Origin: Cephaloticoccus primus
GTDB lineage: Bacteria; Verrucomicrobiota; Verrucomicrobiia; Opitutales; Opitutaceae
Reading direction: 5' to 3'
Assembly (NCBI RefSeq): GCF_001580015.1
Contig: NZ_LSZQ01000025.1
Location: 1-32,946 of the forward strand
Length of the DNA stretch: 32,946 nt
How positions within the stretch are numbered: position 1 is the first letter of the stretch; each line of letters starts with the position of its first letter. The position numbers were made by a program, and so were the translations under genes. A model generated the notes under the pieces. It was given only the letters and a program-made list of their open reading frames with translations. It did no database searches and had not been told where the DNA came from. Below are positions 32,653 to 32,946 of the stretch, piece after piece.

Positions 32653-32946
32653 ATGAGTCGAAGACTCCTCCCGCTGCGCGCGGGGCGGCCCTACGCGGGC
32701 GGCGGCAGGCGGTGCCTGCATCCGTTTACTGTGCCGCTTTTGGGCCGTGCGTTCCGCACAACCCAAAAGCGGCACAGTAAGGGACTCCCGACCTGCGGTC
32801 GGGCCGGAGATTAACCCGTAAACCAGAAAATCCGCCCCCAATGAGTTTCCCGACTCATCCGCGTTTTGGGATTCCGCGCCTGTCGCAACGCGACAGGGAG
32901 GCAAATTTGGGAATCGTGCTTCGCCGCGAAGCGGCGGAGCCGATTC
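32621..32946. repeat. palindromic repeat island IV (cut by window end)
   Basis: Mostly in reverse order compared with island II: double-hairpin module, minus (32621-32668), overlapping the PEP-CTERM stop codon; GCCCTACGCGGGC-type palindrome; GGCAGGCGGTGCCTGC (about 32704-32720); a 19-bp perfect hairpin with an inner stem (32726-32780); CGACCTGCGGTCG (about 32790-32802); the AACCCGT unit (about 32814-32852); CCTGTCGC-AAC-GCGACAGG (32879-32897); and the left arm of AATTTGGGAATCG (32904 onward). The window ends inside the last hairpin. Confidence 0.8.

Overview
The window looks like a piece of a GC-rich chromosome from a Verrucomicrobiota-type bacterium, most plausibly of the Opitutales/Opitutaceae kind. 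This is an inference from three things: a PEP-CTERM protein with autotransporter-associated beta-strand repeats, a eukaryote-like (type II) glutamine synthetase, and an Ala/Arg-rich, high-GC gene set. No rRNA is present to confirm it.

Layout. 1-5050: sufU and sufS (Fe-S cluster assembly), a long adenylate-kinase-like protein, a LysR regulator and a divergent small membrane protein with a clear terminator. 5090-9250: ettA (ABC-F), a palindrome-rich repeat island, tRNA-Leu(GAG), type II glutamine synthetase with a strong terminator, and a second island. 9255-11940: ilvB (minus strand) divergent from a YmdB-type phosphodiesterase gene. 12025-20020: a rearranged accessory segment. It holds the first ~155 codons of a type I-E cas3, fused directly to a three-repeat type I-E CRISPR array, which runs into a 7.3 kb phage/ICE-type polyvalent protein gene lacking its natural start and end. 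A small 3' remnant of another gene follows. 20092-29003: HxlR regulator and divergent MFS exporter, rpmB, a MidA-type methyltransferase, a C-terminal processing protease overlapping tsaD, and a secreted GH2 glycosidase. 29004-32946: a third island, a PEP-CTERM surface protein gene whose signal peptide is split by a nine-C tract, and a fourth island cut by the window edge.

The most unusual signal is not a gene. Four intergenic islands (about 300-510 bp) and many single modules are built from the same ordered set of short hairpins. The hairpin stems differ between copies by matched changes in both arms, while loops and order are kept, so structure seems to be conserved rather than sequence. One ~47 bp double-hairpin module also sits inside the polyvalent gene (four copies, reading frame open), supplies the last codons of the PEP-CTERM gene, and abuts the stop codons of the kinase-like gene and the GH2 gene.

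Working together: sufU/sufS form one functional pair, ctp-tsaD are translationally coupled, and HxlR/MFS form a likely regulator-exporter pair. The CRISPR-Cas remnant cannot function as it stands, because no Cascade, cas1 or cas2 gene remains next to it.
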